From Phenylobacterium sp. J367 (lineage in GTDB: Bacteria > Pseudomonadota > Alphaproteobacteria > Caulobacterales > Caulobacteraceae): a DNA stretch of 64,000 bases. The DNA is taken from the NCBI RefSeq assembly GCF_024699985.1, contig NZ_JAJONA010000001.1:3478501-3542500 (forward strand). Reading direction: 5' to 3'. The position numbers and the translations under genes were made by a program. The notes under the pieces are model-generated. The model was given only the letters and a program-made list of their open reading frames with translations. It ran no database searches and was not told the origin of the DNA. Below are positions 62,801 to 64,000 of this stretch, piece by piece. The stretch's first letter is position 1. Every line of letters begins with the position of its first letter.

Positions 62801-63077
62801 TCGAGAGCGGCTCGACGCTGGACTGTCGCCAGACGAGGCGGCCGTGGAAGGCGCGATGCAGCGGCTGCGGGCGGTGCTCACCACGGCGCTCGTTGCGATC
62901 CTCGGCTTCATGCCCATGGCCATCGCCCACGGCGCCGGCGCCGAGGTGCAGAAGCCGCTGGCGACTGTGGTGATCGGCGGGTTGCTGACGGCGACCCTCC
63001 TGACGCTCGTGGTTCTGCCGGCCTTCGCCGGGCGGGCGCTGGCGCGTCGCCGTAAACTCGTGGAGGCGCCCGCATGA
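59889..63077 (+). CDS. czcA: CzcA-like heavy-metal efflux RND transporter
   Basis: 1062 aa with 12 TM segments and two large periplasmic loops. TM4 has DFGLLVDGAVVVVEN, the signature of the HME1 (Co/Zn/Cd-Ni) subgroup, with the proton-relay Asp and Glu. The N-terminus MLSKLVALSVRHRILVVLV and IDAVPDITNKQVQV are also family hallmarks. It pumps divalent cations from the periplasm through CzcC using the proton gradient. It is related to the Caulobacter CzrA/NczA pumps; which metals are moved cannot be read from sequence. It starts 5 bases after czcB and overlaps the next CDF gene (ATGA). Confidence 0.96.
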   Translation: MLSKLVALSVRHRILVVLVTVLVAAFGVSELFRLPIDAVPDITNKQVQVTTIAPALSPEEIEQRVTFPVETALGGIPGLLETRSISRNGFSQITAVFQDSTDIYFARQQVNERIEAVREDLPSDARPEMAPITTGLGEVLMWTVEFRPTKGARAGVPGPQPDGSYLTPEGERLVTERQKATYLRTVQDWIVTPQLRTTPGVAGIDTIGGYVKEYAVRPDPARLSAYGVGLNELVEAVEHANTVAGAGYVSRGGEAFVVRADARVTSLADLASAPVTNRNGLVVRVSDVAQVELGQAVRLGAAQENGAEVVIGTALMLAGENSRTVAQAVSERLEAIAPSLPPGVAVKEVLNRTDLVDRTIRTVQTNLAEGALLVVAVLFFLLGNVRAAIITALVIPLAFLFGVIGMNRFGVSGNLMSLGALDFGLLVDGAVVVVENTLTRMGLRRETEGRDLTLPERLEEAAAAAKQMVRPAAFGQAIILLVFAPLLALEGVEGKMFQPMAATVMLALAGAFVLTFTFVPAMTALLVKAPATAHETKVEKHARRWFEPATRWAVARPMSVAAGAGVAVVIGLLTFFALGREFIPTLDEKDVLVQALRVPSASLEQSIEMQARLEKTLMRVPEVALVFSKTGTAEVSTDPMPPSISDTFVVLKDEKDWPDRSLSKAEVVEKIEKAAATQIGNAYEITQPIQMRFNELVSGVRSDVAVKVYGDDFAEMERTANQIADALRKTRGAADVRVEQVSGLPMITAEVDRAAAALYGLHAADAADAVQIALAGREAGRVFEGDRRFDVVVRLPDSARNDLAAVAQTPLAVNEGASFVPLGSVVRFREGEGPNQISRENGKRRIVVQANVRGRDLGGFVGDAQTAVAGVQLPAGVWLDWGGQFENLQRAEARLGLLVPVVFVLIAVLLYFALGSAAQAALVFACVPLALVGGALALLLRGMPFSVSAAVGFIAVSGVATLNGLVLMQAIRERLDAGLSPDEAAVEGAMQRLRAVLTTALVAILGFMPMAIAHGAGAEVQKPLATVVIGGLLTATLLTLVVLPAFAGRALARRRKLVEAPA

Positions 63078-63658
63078 CCGAGTTCTCCGCTCAGGACCAC
63101 GCGCAGCGACGCACGCTGCTGGTGGTGCTCATCCTCAACGCGCTCCTGTTCGTGGGCCTGGGCGTCGGCGGTCTCCTCGCCGACTCCAGTGCGCTTCTCG
63201 CCAACGCCGCGGACAACGCCTCGGACTCGGTCGTCTACCTGCTGAGTTTCCTGGCTGTCGGCCGGGGTTTCCTCTGGAAGCAGCGGGCCGCGCGGCTCTC
63301 CGGCATTCTGCTGCTGGTGTTCGCCGGGGCCGTGATCCTCGACGTCGGGCGACGCTGGCTGTTCGGGGCCGAGCCCTTCGGCGTGACGATGATGGCGATG
63401 GCGCTGGTCGCCGCGGCGATCAACCTCCTCTGTCTGGTGCTGATCCGCCGCGCGCAAAGCGACGACGTGAACATGCGCGCCGCCGAGACCTTCAGCTTCA
63501 ACGACTTCGCGTCGAACGGCGGCATTCTCGTCGCCGGGGGGCTGGTGATGTGGCTGGACCAGGCTTGGCCGGACCTCGTCGTCGGCGTGGTCGTGGCGAT
63601 CATTGCGGTGAAGGGCGGACTGGAAATCCTCGAGGACGCCAAAGCGGACGAGACCTAG
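63074..63658 (+). CDS. Second cation diffusion facilitator-type transporter
   Basis: 194 aa, six TM segments and no cytoplasmic tail. LLANAADNASDSVVYLLSFL carries the Asp-x3-Asp metal site of helix 2, and AETFSFNDFASNGGILVAGG the second intramembrane site. Start overlaps czcA, so it completes the czcCBA operon and would hand cytoplasmic metal to the periplasm for CzcCBA. It resembles the first CDF protein in layout but lacks its Cys-rich N-terminus. Confidence 0.9.
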   Translation: MTEFSAQDHAQRRTLLVVLILNALLFVGLGVGGLLADSSALLANAADNASDSVVYLLSFLAVGRGFLWKQRAARLSGILLLVFAGAVILDVGRRWLFGAEPFGVTMMAMALVAAAINLLCLVLIRRAQSDDVNMRAAETFSFNDFASNGGILVAGGLVMWLDQAWPDLVVGVVVAIIAVKGGLEILEDAKADET

Positions 63659-63680
63659 GCGCTAAGGTGAAGCTAACCGC

Positions 63681-63711
63681 TTGATCCTCTAGTCTCTGGA
63701 GGACTTAGCCA
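63681..63711 (+). promoter_or_regulatory. Second MerR-type operator/promoter
   Basis: TTGATC (63681-63686), dyad CCTCTAG-TCT-CTGGAGG (63686-63702, one mismatch) and a possible -10 TAGCCA (63706-63711) after 19 bases. It shares CGCTTGATCCTCTAG with the site at 56313, and probably answers to the same MerR protein. Confidence 0.6.
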
Positions 63712-63732
63712 GTGAGGCGAGGAGATCTCGCC

Positions 63733-64000
63733 ATGCACATCGCCTTGTTCCTGTTCTACGTCCTGTTCTTCGCCGCCGCGTTCGTCTGGCCCACCTGGCG
63801 GCTCTGGCGCAGGGACGGCGTGAACGCGCTCGTCCTTCCGCGCGACGACAGTCCGCACGGCCTGGTCGGAAACTGGTTCCGCGTGGTGCTCCTGGCGCTG
63901 TTTGCCGGCTTGGCCGCGGTCGCCCTCGGCCTCCCAGCCGAAGTCCTGGGCCCCCTGGCATGGCTGCAGGCTGACGCCGTGCGAGGCCTTGGCTGGGCCA
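63733..64000 (+). CDS. N-terminal part of a small membrane protein (cut by window end)
   Basis: The ATG has AGGAG about 10 bases upstream and the frame stays open to the last base (89 codons). MHIALFLFYVLFFAAAFVWP is a first TM segment and VVLLALFAGLAAVALGLPAE a second. Position at the end of a czc island and the membrane start recall isoprenylcysteine-methyltransferase-like proteins frequent in such clusters, but the catalytic part lies outside. It is the target of the MerR-type promoter just upstream. Confidence 0.7.
   Translation, partial: MHIALFLFYVLFFAAAFVWPTWRLWRRDGVNALVLPRDDSPHGLVGNWFRVVLLALFAGLAAVALGLPAEVLGPLAWLQADAVRGLGWA

Overview
The window is GC-rich (about 70 %) chromosome of an alphaproteobacterium, most probably a member of the Caulobacteraceae (Phenylobacterium/Caulobacter type). 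The evidence is the housekeeping order ssb - gyrA - coaD - two cyclophilins - queA - tgt, a LexA box of the alphaproteobacterial GTTC-N7-GTTC type before ssb, promoter-like motifs of the Caulobacter sigma-73 type, and many small lipoproteins typical of that family. The genus is an inference.

Bases 1-46,000 are core genome. First come the 3' end of a large repeat protein, a membrane-anchored protein, a lipoprotein, ssb, a DUF3617 protein, a peroxiredoxin-like/2OG-Fe(II) oxygenase fusion, gyrA, a CBS-pair protein, coaD, two cyclophilins, an endonuclease/phosphatase-fold protein, queA and tgt. These are followed by a lipoprotein, tRNA-Lys(UUU), an HtrA-like protease lipoprotein, a Tat-exported FAD oxidoreductase, a glycosyltransferase/methyltransferase pair and the conserved ATP-grasp / alpha-E / transglutaminase operon. 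Next are a secreted GH16 glycanase with RTX repeats, the tamA-tamB outer-membrane assembly pair, phenylalanine hydroxylase, an M16 peptidase with a TPR protein, hspQ, ppx/gppA - rlmE, a LysR regulator, a methyltransferase with an MFS transporter, guaB, an RsmB-type methyltransferase and guaA.

At 45,900 the character changes. A tyrosine integrase lies directly behind guaA, a known integration hotspot, with an AlpA-like regulator. Then follow (i) a three-gene operon of a 65-aa protein, a Rad50-like ABC ATPase with a zinc-hook CxxC and a DUF3223/HNH-like protein, (ii) a complete IS110-family (IS1111-type) element with 15-bp sub-terminal inverted repeats, and (iii) a GHKL (MORC/Hsp90-type) ATPase fused to a PD-(D/E)XK-like nuclease. 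Items (i) and (iii) look like anti-phage or anti-plasmid genes and are the best candidates for an undescribed system.

From 55,300 to the end is a divalent-metal resistance island: Fur/Zur-like and MerR regulators, a CDF transporter, a His/Cys-rich small protein, czcCBA, a second CDF transporter and the start of a small membrane protein. Two near-identical MerR-type operators, one before the first CDF gene and one before the last gene, point to one regulon.

About 25 single-base frameshifts, most of them in runs of G or C, break otherwise intact genes, including essential ones (guaA, guaB). They look like consensus sequencing errors rather than real pseudogenes, so broken genes are annotated here as single genes with the shift position given.
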